Shown in pieces: positions 14,796 through 23,805 of a DNA stretch of 52,809 nt. How positions within the stretch are numbered: position 1 is the first letter of the stretch; every line of letters begins with the position of its first letter. The stretch spans positions 1-52,809 of the forward strand of contig CAINNR010000016.1 in assembly GCA_903851235.1 (NCBI GenBank). The letters run 5' to 3'. The position numbers and the translations under genes were made by a program. The DNA is from an uncultured Candidatus Berkelbacteria bacterium. GTDB taxonomy: Bacteria; Patescibacteriota; UBA1384; XYA2-FULL-43-10; CAINNR01. The notes beneath the pieces are model-generated. The model saw only the letters and a program-made list of their open reading frames with translations, did no database searches and had not been told where the DNA came from.

Positions 14796-16169
14796 TCACT
14801 CCACGACTTTGCAACCGATATCACTGACGAGAGAAGTTCCTTCCGGTAAATTTTTATCCGCTCTAATCAACGCCTTATAGCCGGGCGGTAATTCTTTTTG
14901 ATCAGAAAAATTATAGTCAACGGTTTTCGGTTGCAAGTAAAATAGCACTGTCGGCGGGTAAAAACCAGCAAAATAATACTGGCTATTTTGATCCTTAGCT
15001 AAATTTTCATAACTCAAGAGACAAGCCTTATTTGTCTCATATAATTTGATTTCACGCCACCTGGTTGGAATGTATGCCGGTAGCAGAATTGTTGCCAAGA
15101 AAAAAAACACTACCGGATAGATAAAAAAGCTGTTTTTCGAAATCAAATAGAAAATGATAACTGCCAGAGCAATGATCAATGGAATATGAACCGGTAAAAT
15201 GTACCACTCGATTCTGGTAGCGACACTCTGAATTGTGATGAATTGAATTATCAGCCAGCATGCGACAAATATGATCGGCTGTGAATACTTCCTGACCGCC
15301 TCTTTCCAAACAAGAAAAAAAAGTGGCAAAAAAATTGTAATCGGATAATATTTCAAAATATTTTCCAAGTAATAATACCAAGGCGCGATATGACCCTCAA
15401 TCGCTACCTTCGAGCGCAAAACAATCTGGTAATCGTAGTATTGGCTCCAAAAACCAAGGCCGAATTTCTCCAGCATATAGATATGCCATGGAAGGGCGAT
15501 CGTCAACATCAACAGGAGGCCAATCCAGGTGTGAATATTTTTAATGTAGGTTAGAAACTGCCGAGTCAGCAACAAATAAACAACAACAATCAAAAGCGGA
15601 GAAAGTCCGGCCGGGCCTTTGGTCATGACGGCAAAACCAATTAACAGAAAAAATGGATAAAGATATTTTTTCTCCTCTTGTGACAACCAAAAAAAGTAAA
15701 GTCCGGTGACGGTCAGACAAGCCACAAGCATATCAGTCGTACCAAAACGTGAATAAAAAAGTAGAAATGTGTCGGAGACAAAAAGTAGCAACGACAAGAT
15801 GGCAATTTTGGCCTTAAAAAGTCTTTTGCTGAAAATGTAAGTTACCCAAGCCAAAACTACTCCGCTAATCGCTGAAACAAAGCGAGCGGAGAATTCATTG
15901 ACGGCAAAAAGTTTGAATGCGCCGGCCTCAAGCCATAAAGCCAGTGGCGGTTTCTGAAACCAGTCAGCGCCATTCCAGTAAAGCGTAAAAAAGTGACCAT
16001 GCAAAACATTCCTGGCAACTTCGGCATAAATCGCTTCATCCCAATCAGCCAATCCGTAACTTCCCAGCTTCCAAAAACAAGCAACCGCAAAGATAGCGAC
16101 TGAGATTATCGCTAAGACATTAAGCTTCTTATCAGAAAGAGAAATTTTCGATAATCCAAACTTTTCCAT
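14796..16169 (-). CDS. GT39/ArnT-like glycosyltransferase, multi-pass membrane
   Basis: 457 aa, about 10-12 membrane helices. The first outside loop carries DWDEAIYAEVARNVLHG (residues 39-55), the Asp-Glu signature of the PMT/ArnT GT-C family, then WFQKPPLALWLEA. These enzymes transfer a sugar from a polyprenyl-phosphate donor outside the membrane. The C-terminal 80 residues are soluble. It lies 29 nt downstream of the 16199 gene and is probably co-transcribed with it. The acceptor is unknown. Confidence 0.85.
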   Translation of the reverse strand: MEKFGLSKISLSDKKLNVLAIISVAIFAVACFWKLGSYGLADWDEAIYAEVARNVLHGHFFTLYWNGADWFQKPPLALWLEAGAFKLFAVNEFSARFVSAISGVVLAWVTYIFSKRLFKAKIAILSLLLFVSDTFLLFYSRFGTTDMLVACLTVTGLYFFWLSQEEKKYLYPFFLLIGFAVMTKGPAGLSPLLIVVVYLLLTRQFLTYIKNIHTWIGLLLMLTIALPWHIYMLEKFGLGFWSQYYDYQIVLRSKVAIEGHIAPWYYYLENILKYYPITIFLPLFFLVWKEAVRKYSQPIIFVACWLIIQFITIQSVATRIEWYILPVHIPLIIALAVIIFYLISKNSFFIYPVVFFFLATILLPAYIPTRWREIKLYETNKACLLSYENLAKDQNSQYYFAGFYPPTVLFYLQPKTVDYNFSDQKELPPGYKALIRADKNLPEGTSLVSDIGCKVVE

Positions 16170-16198
16170 AATTTATGACTAAGAGTTCGGTTACGGTT

Positions 16199-18376
16199 CT
16201 ATTTCTCCACCAGTACTATGTCGGCAATGGCGTTCTCGCCGGAAATATTTGTAATTGTGATCGTATCGCCTTTTTTAACGCTGACTTCCCCCAGATCTTT
16301 AACAATAAATTTTTCATCTCCCGATTGTTTGGAAATTTGGAATTTGGAGTTGGAAATTTGAAGTTGGAAGCTACCGCCAACCCCTCCGTCCAAATATCGG
16401 ATGACTAAATCGCCGGATTCATCGGCCACAGCTTGGTGAGATAATACTGCGCCATTTTTCGTTGTATAAATAAAATCCTGCTGTAAATCAGCAAAGATCT
16501 TCTTGCGCCAAAAGGCGTATCGGCCGCGACTCCAGCCATCTTGATATTTATCAAACTCTGATGCCCAATCAGTAATCGGCAAAATGGTCGGATTTTTGTA
16601 CTGCTGTACTGTTTCTATATTCGAATTTTGGATTTGATTTGGAATTTGAGCTTTGTCATTTGAAATCTTGAAGATGTGAATCTTATCGCCAAAATCTTTG
16701 ACATCAACCAGGCCTTTTTTGCTCTTTGCCAAACCGAGCAAGTCCCTGTTATACCACTTGTCTCTGATACTTTGATCGGATTCCAGCCAGAGTCCGGAAA
16801 CCAAATCATATTTCGTCTCCAGGTCGGTTCGGACGATTAAACAATCAGCGCCGCCGTTTTGCATCAAAGATGCGACTTCGCCGTTGTCAGATTTTTCCAA
16901 AAATTGCGAACTCAAACGATTGCGGAAATACATCTCTCCAGATGGCGGTGTTAAAACCGACGCGCCATCGGTTAAATACGAAATTCCAAAAGCCGAAGCT
17001 ATTAGGTCTGAATTAGCGGCGTCAGCGGTTTTATCATCTTTAAAATAGACAAAACCAAGATTCAAAGGATAATAGGCTTTGGTGCAAAAATTCTTGTTTG
17101 ATGAAAGAAAATTTTGGGCTTGGCGATATTCCTCGGGAATTTGTTGTAAATGAAAATATCCCGCGTAGTTGAATGTTAAATACGGCAAGATAATAATGAA
17201 AGTAACGAATACTACCAACAGTTTTGTCGCAATTGATACCAAACGCTTGGATTGCAACCAAGAGAGAATTTGATTTGCGCCGATGGCAAAAAGAAAAATC
17301 AGCGCAAACGATAATAGAAATTCAAAGTGATAAGTTTCACGGAATAAGGCAATTTGCGGAAAGTGGTTAAAAACAAAAGTGTAGAGTGATGTGAATTTTC
17401 CGGTTGGACCGACTGTGAAAGGCAAAATTAATACTGAGGAGAGAATTAATCCGAGAGTTAAGGAACGGTTTTTGCGATCGAAAATTGACAACACGGCGAC
17501 CAGGTATGCCAAACCAAATCCAAGAACAATGATTAACTTTCGCGAAAACGGATAAAAATAACTGACGGTAATGCTGTGATCAGAGAGCATCAAAACATTT
17601 CGCAAACTGTGCGGCAAATCGGCAATGAATTTCAGCGTTACCACTTCGCTTCCAGTTGGAACCGAGTTGCTCGAACCGTGGATCAATCCGACAATAAACC
17701 AGGGCAAAATCAGAATCGCCAACGATGAAATTGTTAAGAGAAAATTTTTCAAAACTACTTTGTTAGCAGTGAAAATCAAATGGATAATTAAAAATAGCAC
17801 TGTCAAAACTCCGGCTTGAAATTGAGAAAAAATCAACGACAGAAGCAGTGCGGATAATAAATACTGCCAAAAGTTTTTTTTCGCTATGAAATAGATGATG
17901 AGAAATATCGGCAGAACAGCATATGCGACAATTGAGTAAGTGAAACCGATTATTGTCCGAATAAATATGTAGGGCGAAAAAGCGTAGGCCAAACCGGTAA
18001 CAAAAGCAACGAATTTAGATTCGATTTTGTTTTTGGCCAGGAGAAAAAAACCGTAGCCGGCGCAAACATGAGCCAAAAGCAGAAATATTTTTAAGCTAAT
18101 TGATGGTGAGATGTTAAAAACTCCGGGCAAGCCTAAAATCGCCTGAGCATATTTTCCGATAATACTGGCAATGCCAAGCGAACCGTTTAGAAATAATCCG
18201 GACCAAAACTGTTTGACGCTGAAAAGCGGCCAGCCCCAGTCATATTTCAGCGGAACGCCTTGCTGGCGAAAAATCGGAAACAAAAAAATGACTGAGATTA
18301 AAATATAGGCCAAAAGCGGCCAGTAATCCCCCAAAAATACTACGATTTTTGATTCGGCTGATTTTTTTGACTTCAT
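16199..18376 (-). CDS. Large GT-C-like polytopic membrane protein
   Basis: 725 aa. Around 12 helices fill the first 400 residues, then a soluble outer domain and no clear final helix. The loop after the first helix reads PLKYDWGWPLFSVKQFW; the paralogue at 26438 has SGGDWGFPATASQIKVFF at the same place, with the conserved Asp-Trp-Gly typical of a GT-C active-site loop. The overall shape resembles the arabinofuranosyltransferase/YfhO type. Two stretches in the soluble part (AQIPNQIQNSNIE and FQLQISNSKFQISK) come from TTTGGAATTTG-like DNA repeats. The first codons are duplicated at 19945, beyond the AbiE genes. Confidence 0.75.
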   Translation of the reverse strand: MKSKKSAESKIVVFLGDYWPLLAYILISVIFLFPIFRQQGVPLKYDWGWPLFSVKQFWSGLFLNGSLGIASIIGKYAQAILGLPGVFNISPSISLKIFLLLAHVCAGYGFFLLAKNKIESKFVAFVTGLAYAFSPYIFIRTIIGFTYSIVAYAVLPIFLIIYFIAKKNFWQYLLSALLLSLIFSQFQAGVLTVLFLIIHLIFTANKVVLKNFLLTISSLAILILPWFIVGLIHGSSNSVPTGSEVVTLKFIADLPHSLRNVLMLSDHSITVSYFYPFSRKLIIVLGFGLAYLVAVLSIFDRKNRSLTLGLILSSVLILPFTVGPTGKFTSLYTFVFNHFPQIALFRETYHFEFLLSFALIFLFAIGANQILSWLQSKRLVSIATKLLVVFVTFIIILPYLTFNYAGYFHLQQIPEEYRQAQNFLSSNKNFCTKAYYPLNLGFVYFKDDKTADAANSDLIASAFGISYLTDGASVLTPPSGEMYFRNRLSSQFLEKSDNGEVASLMQNGGADCLIVRTDLETKYDLVSGLWLESDQSIRDKWYNRDLLGLAKSKKGLVDVKDFGDKIHIFKISNDKAQIPNQIQNSNIETVQQYKNPTILPITDWASEFDKYQDGWSRGRYAFWRKKIFADLQQDFIYTTKNGAVLSHQAVADESGDLVIRYLDGGVGGSFQLQISNSKFQISKQSGDEKFIVKDLGEVSVKKGDTITITNISGENAIADIVLVEK

Positions 18377-18390
18377 TTTAGCGGCTAATC
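18358..18390. repeat. 33-bp direct repeat, copy A, flanking the AbiE cassette
   Basis: CTGATTTTTTTGACTTCATT... matches 19945-19977 at 30 of 33 positions. This copy includes the start codon region of the membrane protein gene at 18376. The abiEii stop codon lies nine nt beyond it. Confidence 0.8.
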
Positions 18391-18399
18391 ACAATCGGA

Positions 18400-19197
18400 T
18401 TATTGATCGTTTGATTCGTCTTTTTCCAACATCTGCTTAAAAAAATGATTAAAATTTACTACTCGTTCGACTTCTCGTGGATTTATTAGGAACGGCTCAA
18501 CCTCTTTGGCTAAGGCTTCGAAATCAATATCCCGACAAAATTTAAGAAATTCTGTTTTCAATTCCTTGCTATTTGAAATCTTCATTTTGCTTTTCAGATA
18601 ATCATAGTTAGGCTTGGTATCGCGCAAAAGAAAAATGATATCAAAAAAATCACGCCCTTTTGCCCTCTTCCTCTCGGTTGCTGCAAAGATTTTTTGAGAG
18701 AGTAAAATATCCTTTGGTGTAATAAATATATTGGTAAAAACGTCAAATTTGTTGAGCTCGAATATCTCAGGAGTATATTTATAATTGTGAGGCATTGTAT
18801 CTAATTGAATAAGTAGTTTTTCCTCTTCTAGACCGGAAAGTTTGTTATCAAAAAGTAACCTTGGAATTTTTACATAGCAATGGTAAGCGCCTTTATAGAT
18901 ATTCCTGATCTCGACAACATATCCTTCAAGAATCAACTCTTTCTTAATCAATGCAGCTATCTTTTCAAAATCATCAACTGACAAATTAAAATTATCAAAA
19001 TCAATATCCTCTGAAAAACGCTGGCTACCATAGCAAATTCGCAGAGCTGTTCCACCCAAAAAGGAAAGCTTATTTGCGTAAGATGAATTAAAGATAATCT
19101 CCAAAATTTTATACTGCAAATACTCTCGCAAGAGAGATTTTGGAAGAGTATATAACTTCTCTGGGTAAGATTGTTTTATCTCATTCAGGCTGATCAT
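18400..19197 (-). CDS. abiEii: AbiEii-type nucleotidyltransferase toxin
   Basis: 265 aa. FLGGTALRICYGSQRFSEDIDF (residues 46-67) is the nucleotidyltransferase signature of AbiEii/MenT toxins, with both acidic residues of the DxD present. RAKGRDFFDIIFLL near 180 is the second conserved block. The known activity of the family is transfer of nucleotides to tRNA or a related target, which arrests growth. It overlaps the antitoxin by 17 nt and is downstream of it. All key residues are intact, so it is likely functional. It sits inside the polysaccharide locus between direct repeats. Confidence 0.85.
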   Translation of the reverse strand: MISLNEIKQSYPEKLYTLPKSLLREYLQYKILEIIFNSSYANKLSFLGGTALRICYGSQRFSEDIDFDNFNLSVDDFEKIAALIKKELILEGYVVEIRNIYKGAYHCYVKIPRLLFDNKLSGLEEEKLLIQLDTMPHNYKYTPEIFELNKFDVFTNIFITPKDILLSQKIFAATERKRAKGRDFFDIIFLLRDTKPNYDYLKSKMKISNSKELKTEFLKFCRDIDFEALAKEVEPFLINPREVERVVNFNHFFKQMLEKDESNDQ

Positions 19198-19807
19198 TGA
19201 ATATATCGTTAATTAATAAACTGACTCTTTTCTTTAGCGGTTTGTCTTTAATTAAACTTAGATAATTACTGACTTTTGCCTTTGATATCAATTTTCTGGC
19301 CAGCTCTTTATTTATTCTTAGCTCGTAGAAATCATCTTGACTTTTTAATTCCGGACGAAGATAGAGATAATCAATTATTGCCTTTTCCGGTTCAGCCATT
19401 TTTATCTCGTTTTCAGCCTGTTTGATCAGCTTATATCCAAAAAACATCGAGGGCTTAATTTTATTATAAGTAAACAAAGCAAGCGGGGTTTCAAACTGAA
19501 TTTTTCTTTTACTTGAAACTGCGGTGATCGAAAAAACTCCTTCGGGAATAAAACCGTAATATGATAGCGCTGATTCCAGTGAGACATAACTCGGCTCTAA
19601 CAATTTATTGGAAATAAAAAACATCTCTGTTTCACCAAAAGAATTATCGGGAAAATAGTAATGCTTATTAATAATTTTTTTAATATAGCCTTTTTTAATC
19701 CATTCACTGATACGTCGCAGATCAAAATTTGCCTGGTATTTTTTAATATCAGTCAATGAAAAAGTAATATAGTTACCAAATAGGTTTTTGAGCTCGATAT
19801 ATTTCAT
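19181..19807 (-). CDS. abiEi: AbiEi-type antitoxin
   Basis: 208 aa. The N-terminal 60 residues form a winged-helix region (TDIKKYQANFDLRRISEWIKKGYIKKI). A middle segment LEPSYVSLESALSYYGFIPE is the conserved AbiEi block. The C-terminal part is Lys-rich. AbiEi neutralises AbiEii and represses its own promoter by binding inverted repeats; a perfect 7-bp palindrome lies just upstream of this start. Together with abiEii it forms a type IV toxin-antitoxin pair often linked to phage defence. Confidence 0.8.
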   Translation of the reverse strand: MKYIELKNLFGNYITFSLTDIKKYQANFDLRRISEWIKKGYIKKIINKHYYFPDNSFGETEMFFISNKLLEPSYVSLESALSYYGFIPEGVFSITAVSSKRKIQFETPLALFTYNKIKPSMFFGYKLIKQAENEIKMAEPEKAIIDYLYLRPELKSQDDFYELRINKELARKLISKAKVSNYLSLIKDKPLKKRVSLLINDIFNDQPE

Positions 19808-19810
19808 ATA

Positions 19811-19828
19811 TATGTTATATTTAACATA
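19811..19828. promoter_or_regulatory. Palindrome, probable AbiEi operator
   Basis: TATGTTA, four nt, TAACATA, four nt upstream of the abiEi start codon. It is placed where autorepression would act. Confidence 0.55.
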
Positions 19829-19944
19829 TTACATAAACATTCTATCAAAGATAAAAATTAGTGTCAAGCAGACTACATTTCATTTTCTTATCATTTTTAA
19901 TAACTTAATGAAATTTAATACAAATGAATAGCTCTGGTGATACA

Positions 19945-19977
19945 CTGATTCTTCTGACTTCATTTTACCGGCTAATC
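19945..19977. repeat. 33-bp direct repeat, copy B, flanking the AbiE cassette
   Basis: CTGATTCTTCTGACTTCATT... with three differences from 18358-18390. It still contains the sequence of the start codon and first codons of the 18376 gene, now orphaned. Confidence 0.8.
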
Positions 19978-19995
19978 GTAGCAAATTTGGTCGAG

Positions 19996-20025
19996 AATTA
20001 AAAGCGCCCCGACAGAAGCCGGGGC
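19996..20025 (-). terminator. Rho-independent terminator
   Basis: Minus strand GCCCCG, 8-nt loop, CGGGGC, then GCTTTTAATT. It ends the GHMP kinase gene. Confidence 0.75.
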
Positions 20026-20037
20026 GAAGAGAAAAAC

Positions 20038-21165
20038 TTACGGACTCTTCGGTTCGTCAGCCAGACGAACATCAAACAGCCGATAATCAAGGTTCTGATA
20101 TTTTGCCAGAAAATTGGCGGCAAACCGATCTCTGCCTCCCGGATTGTAAAAATGGACAATCAGACTTCCGCCGCGACCGCCGGCTCCCGTAACACAGATA
20201 CCGGAAGATTCTCTGGTCTCCAATATTATCTCCTCTGCAACACTGTTAATCAGATCCGGATGCAAATCCATCTGGCAAGTCTTAAGTTGGGATAAAACCT
20301 TAGTAAACAAATCGACATTGTCCAGTCTGAGCGCTTCCGCCATCAGAGCAGCAGTCATGCCGATATTTCTCAACTTATCTGTCGCCAACTTTTCATTCTC
20401 ACGTAGTTTATCACCAACCATTTGGTGGATATCGGAGGAGTTGTGCCCACCAAGATAGACAACAACAGCAGTTTCGAAAAGTCTGCGAACATTATTACCG
20501 ACAACCTCCGGTGAAACACTGAAGGCATACAAATCTTCAATTCTGATATACTGACAAGCGCTTGGCTTCAGACTCGATCCCTGTGTCGCGGCGATTTGGT
20601 CCTGATTACCGGTTTTGACACAAAGGATCTTGTCCTCGACGAAAACTGCCATTCTGGCGATCTCATCGGCCGGATAATCAGAGCCGAGAAAGGCCCGAAG
20701 AATCGCGACTGAGGTTGCCGCCGAGGTTCCGAGTGAGGCACCCGGCCCAATCGGACTGGAAATCGACAGATGAATATCGCCAGCCGGAATTCTGCTGAAA
20801 TCAAGCAGACTCAAAACTGCCAACGGCAACTCTCTTTTGTTAAAATCACCGGCAGCCAAAGCTTGACGGTCGGCAAAACAGTCAAACTTCGGATCCGATC
20901 CGGCGGAAACGATTATCTTGCCAGCCTCTGACGACCGCGACTCGCCGATATGAGCAAAGACCTGCAAGCCCTTGAACTGGCTTTTTTCTCCGTGAGGCCG
21001 CAAGTAACCGGAGAAATTCAAAACACTTCCCTGCCCAACCAAAGTTCTGGCCAACGGAGTGTCCGACCACTTCCCTGGATCATCCAAGCGAACCGGAACC
21101 TCAGCAAAATAACCTCGAACAATTCTTGGCTCTGAGACAGCCACCGGTTTCATCTGTTCCATCAT
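20038..21165 (-). CDS. GHMP-family sugar kinase
   Basis: I start at the ATG at 21165 (MMEQMK), just after GAGGTGAG; the upstream ATG at 21180 contains that site. About 375 aa. The N-terminus has VRLDDPGKWSDTPLA, close to the RxDxxGGWxDTP motif of fucokinase- and heptose-kinase-type GHMP enzymes, though the Gly pair is altered. Motif 2 PIGPGASLGTSAATSVA (about 165-181) is the ATP loop, and VTGAGGRGGSLIVHF near 335 is motif 3. It should phosphorylate a sugar at C1, but the substrate is not determined. Monocistronic with its own promoter and terminator; not part of the polysaccharide operons around it. Confidence 0.8.
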   Translation of the reverse strand: MMEQMKPVAVSEPRIVRGYFAEVPVRLDDPGKWSDTPLARTLVGQGSVLNFSGYLRPHGEKSQFKGLQVFAHIGESRSSEAGKIIVSAGSDPKFDCFADRQALAAGDFNKRELPLAVLSLLDFSRIPAGDIHLSISSPIGPGASLGTSAATSVAILRAFLGSDYPADEIARMAVFVEDKILCVKTGNQDQIAATQGSSLKPSACQYIRIEDLYAFSVSPEVVGNNVRRLFETAVVVYLGGHNSSDIHQMVGDKLRENEKLATDKLRNIGMTAALMAEALRLDNVDLFTKVLSQLKTCQMDLHPDLINSVAEEIILETRESSGICVTGAGGRGGSLIVHFYNPGGRDRFAANFLAKYQNLDYRLFDVRLADEPKSP

Positions 21166-21200
21166 GCTCACCTCATTCATCTGATATCATGTCGTATATT

Positions 21201-21229
21201 ATCGTATCTTTTTACTTTTTATTTGTCAA
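21201..21229 (-). promoter_or_regulatory. Promoter of the GHMP kinase gene
   Basis: Minus strand TTGACA, 17 nt, TACGAT. The predicted start is about 28 nt before the start codon. Confidence 0.6.
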
Positions 21230-21286
21230 TATCAAAATTAGTCGCAACAGCAGGGGCAATTTGCGATTTTCTAAATAGAGAACAAA

Positions 21287-21877
21287 CTATTTAAACTTCA
21301 TATTTTGGGCTTTCGCTCTGGTTTTCGAATCAAAGCGATATTTGATAATTTTTGCCGGCACTCCGCCGACAATCGCAAACGGCTCGACATCTTTCGTTAC
21401 TACGGCGCCGGCGGCAACGATTGCGCCCCGACCGATAGTAACCCCCGGCAAAACAACAACATTGGCACCAAGCCAAACATCATCAGCGATTTTTACCGCC
21501 GCTTTTTCAAATCCTTGGGCTGAAATCGGCCGACTCCAGTCGGAGAATTTATGATTTAGAGTTAGAATCGATGAATTTTGGCCGATCCAAACGTAATTCC
21601 CAAGTGTCAGGCCGGCGATGCTTTCTATGTGGCAGTTGTGGCTGAGAAAGATATGGTCGCCACAGGTTAAATTTTCGCCGCCGATATAGCAGTAGTCGCT
21701 AATACAAACATCGTGACCGAAAGAGATTCCGCCGGGACCGGCCAGAGTGCAACCGCGGCCGATTCGCAATGATTTGCCTGATCGGATAAAAAATAACTTC
21801 CAAAAACAGGCTCGCCAGTGACCAGCTAATGAATTGAAGAAATTGTAGATTTTTCTCAAACAAGAATTTAATTTCAT
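21287..21877 (-). CDS. Hexapeptide-repeat acyltransferase (WcaF/maltose acetyltransferase type)
   Basis: 196 aa. After about 35 residues a left-handed beta-helix of hexapeptides begins ([32 protein letters not shown]). It includes NHKF with the probable active-site His, and [35 protein letters not shown]. These trimeric enzymes acetylate sugars of surface polysaccharides using acetyl-CoA. The final [12 protein letters not shown] is the usual family ending. It lies downstream of the 21917-26317 genes on the same strand. Confidence 0.88.
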   Translation of the reverse strand: MKLNSCLRKIYNFFNSLAGHWRACFWKLFFIRSGKSLRIGRGCTLAGPGGISFGHDVCISDYCYIGGENLTCGDHIFLSHNCHIESIAGLTLGNYVWIGQNSSILTLNHKFSDWSRPISAQGFEKAAVKIADDVWLGANVVVLPGVTIGRGAIVAAGAVVTKDVEPFAIVGGVPAKIIKYRFDSKTRAKAQNMKFK

Positions 21878-21916
21878 CTGATTTATTGTTTAGGGTCTAC
21901 TACTCACTAGCTTTTA

Positions 21917-22261
21917 TTAATCTTCTTCCTCGGTTTTTGTCATTGTCATTTTTATGACTGAAATAAAGAAAAACAGCATTGCTCCAAGTGAAAACTGATC
22001 AGTTAAATCAGACTTTTTCAGTACTATCGATAGGGACATCAAAACGAAAAAAACGAATGCCCATACTGCAATCTGTCTGCCACTGGGGCTTGCAAATATC
22101 GCCCAAATCGCTAGCAAAAAAACAATTATTTGGATTGGATGCCAATTTAAATACAGACCCAAACATCCGGAGAAAAACAAAAAAATGTATCTGAGGTCAG
22201 GAATATTATCCGCAATAATATTGCGGCTGTTTTTAATTTCCATTTTTTTAACTTTTTTCAT
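21917..22261 (-). CDS. Small multi-pass membrane protein
   Basis: 114 aa with about four hydrophobic helices (YIFLFFSGCLGLYL, IIVFLLAIWAIFA, IAVWAFVFFVLMSLSIVL, LGAMLFFFISVI) and acidic C-terminal TKTEEED. No recognised family. Its start overlaps the stop of the 22258 gene by 4 nt (ATGA), so it is translationally coupled to it. Confidence 0.7.
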   Translation of the reverse strand: MKKVKKMEIKNSRNIIADNIPDLRYIFLFFSGCLGLYLNWHPIQIIVFLLAIWAIFASPSGRQIAVWAFVFFVLMSLSIVLKKSDLTDQFSLGAMLFFFISVIKMTMTKTEEED

Positions 22262-23805
22262 TTTTGCTTAATTACCCCGGTTATTCCAAGGTCGCTGACT
22301 CCGAAAACTTTGTTGCTCTTCCCAATATCTTCCTGGTCATAAGTAAATTTTAAATACAAAGTCGTTGATTTCCCATCACCGACAACTGACTGACCGAACC
22401 AATCGCCGCCGCCGGCTGGATCTTGTGGTTGTATCTTTTTCCAATTAATATCATCGAACGAGTAATAGCCGATGGTATTAACGGAATACCCGCCAAGTTG
22501 CTTGTATTTGATTTCAAAAGTATCAAAAGCTGTCAGAGTATCAAATTTATAGGAAAAACTCGCCTGACCGCTTGCCGGGGCCGAGACGGCATCACTTATG
22601 TAATCAAGATATGGCAATTGATTTGAGCTGGAGCTGTTTCCAAAAATATCCAAATAATCATTGGCCGAGCGGCTGAATTTATAGCGATATAGTTTGTTGC
22701 CCTGCCCCAAGTCTTCAATAACCGCATTGTATGGTATTTTGCTGCCGTTCTCAATAACCGGCTGAGCCGATTCTATCTGAAAAAACAAGTCGCCAATTGT
22801 TTTATTCGATCCGATGATATAAGCACCAGCAATCGGATAACTTGAGTTATTACAAGAGCCTAAAATTCTAATCGAATTGAAATAGTTTGTTTTGACCGCA
22901 AAGTTATCAATGGCCAAAAAGTAATACTGGCCTTTTTCCAAATTGCTCGCCAATGGGAAACGATAAGTATTTTTTTTCGTCGAATATTTATCCAAATCGG
23001 AGGGATCGAATTGGAAACTGGCAAGAACCGTCGGATCAATGGTCAAATTGCCACTGTTTAAACTGGCCTTTTTCAGCGTTAATTGATAATTGCCTAAACC
23101 GCCGGTACCGACAGTGTCCAACGCCAGATTAACCCAGCTGACATTGTCACTTTGTGCGGAAAAAACCTGTCCGACACCGGCTTTACCAAAACCAAATTTA
23201 AACAAAAGGTCATTATCGGAATCCATTTCTGACGTGACTTTTGTCCCGAGACTATTGCCAAAAATTGTCGACGCCAGTCCGGATAAACACTGATCACTCT
23301 GACAATTCAGTCGAGATAGAGAAATATCGCCAACTTTGATTATCGGGTCATAATTTGGATCATCTCTTTGAATTATGAAATAGGAAAAACTTCCATTGGT
23401 TTTGAAAGTTAAATCTTTCGCCTCAATTTTTCCGTCTTGAGCAACTGAAATATCAGATAAAGTTTGCCTGGCACCTCCGTCGCCGGCAAGTATTAGACGG
23501 ATTTTTGATTTTTCAGCCGTCGTCGCATTTACAGTTGCTCTTATGGTGAAAAACAGATGATAATAGTCGCCGGTATTTGAGATAAGGACTTTGTCAGTCG
23601 AGACGGATCCGGCCCCCGAATCAATGGTAAAAATGTTGTTTTGAATTTCTGAGATCTGTTCTTGATAAGATTTTATCACCAGACTATTGTCGCCCGGATC
23701 AAGATTTTGCATAAAGAAAAAAGCAAAAACCATAATCAAAATTAGCAGAATATATTTCCAGTATTTGATAAGCAAATTGATGATCGGCTCTTTAACTTTT
23801 TCCAT
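22258..23805 (-). CDS. Membrane-anchored extracytoplasmic protein
   Basis: 515 aa. One N-terminal helix (YWKYILLILIMVFAFFFM, 15-32), then a long beta-rich outer region with two related sandwich-like halves (TGDYYHLFFTIRATVNA; PASGQASFSYKFDTLTAFDTFEIKYKQLGG). The second resembles a carbohydrate-binding or discoidin-like fold. No enzyme motif. Its start overlaps the end of the GT-C-like gene at 23792 by 14 nt, so the two are coupled and may form a unit, perhaps with this protein presenting the acceptor glycan. Confidence 0.65.
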   Translation of the reverse strand: MEKVKEPIINLLIKYWKYILLILIMVFAFFFMQNLDPGDNSLVIKSYQEQISEIQNNIFTIDSGAGSVSTDKVLISNTGDYYHLFFTIRATVNATTAEKSKIRLILAGDGGARQTLSDISVAQDGKIEAKDLTFKTNGSFSYFIIQRDDPNYDPIIKVGDISLSRLNCQSDQCLSGLASTIFGNSLGTKVTSEMDSDNDLLFKFGFGKAGVGQVFSAQSDNVSWVNLALDTVGTGGLGNYQLTLKKASLNSGNLTIDPTVLASFQFDPSDLDKYSTKKNTYRFPLASNLEKGQYYFLAIDNFAVKTNYFNSIRILGSCNNSSYPIAGAYIIGSNKTIGDLFFQIESAQPVIENGSKIPYNAVIEDLGQGNKLYRYKFSRSANDYLDIFGNSSSSNQLPYLDYISDAVSAPASGQASFSYKFDTLTAFDTFEIKYKQLGGYSVNTIGYYSFDDINWKKIQPQDPAGGGDWFGQSVVGDGKSTTLYLKFTYDQEDIGKSNKVFGVSDLGITGVIKQK

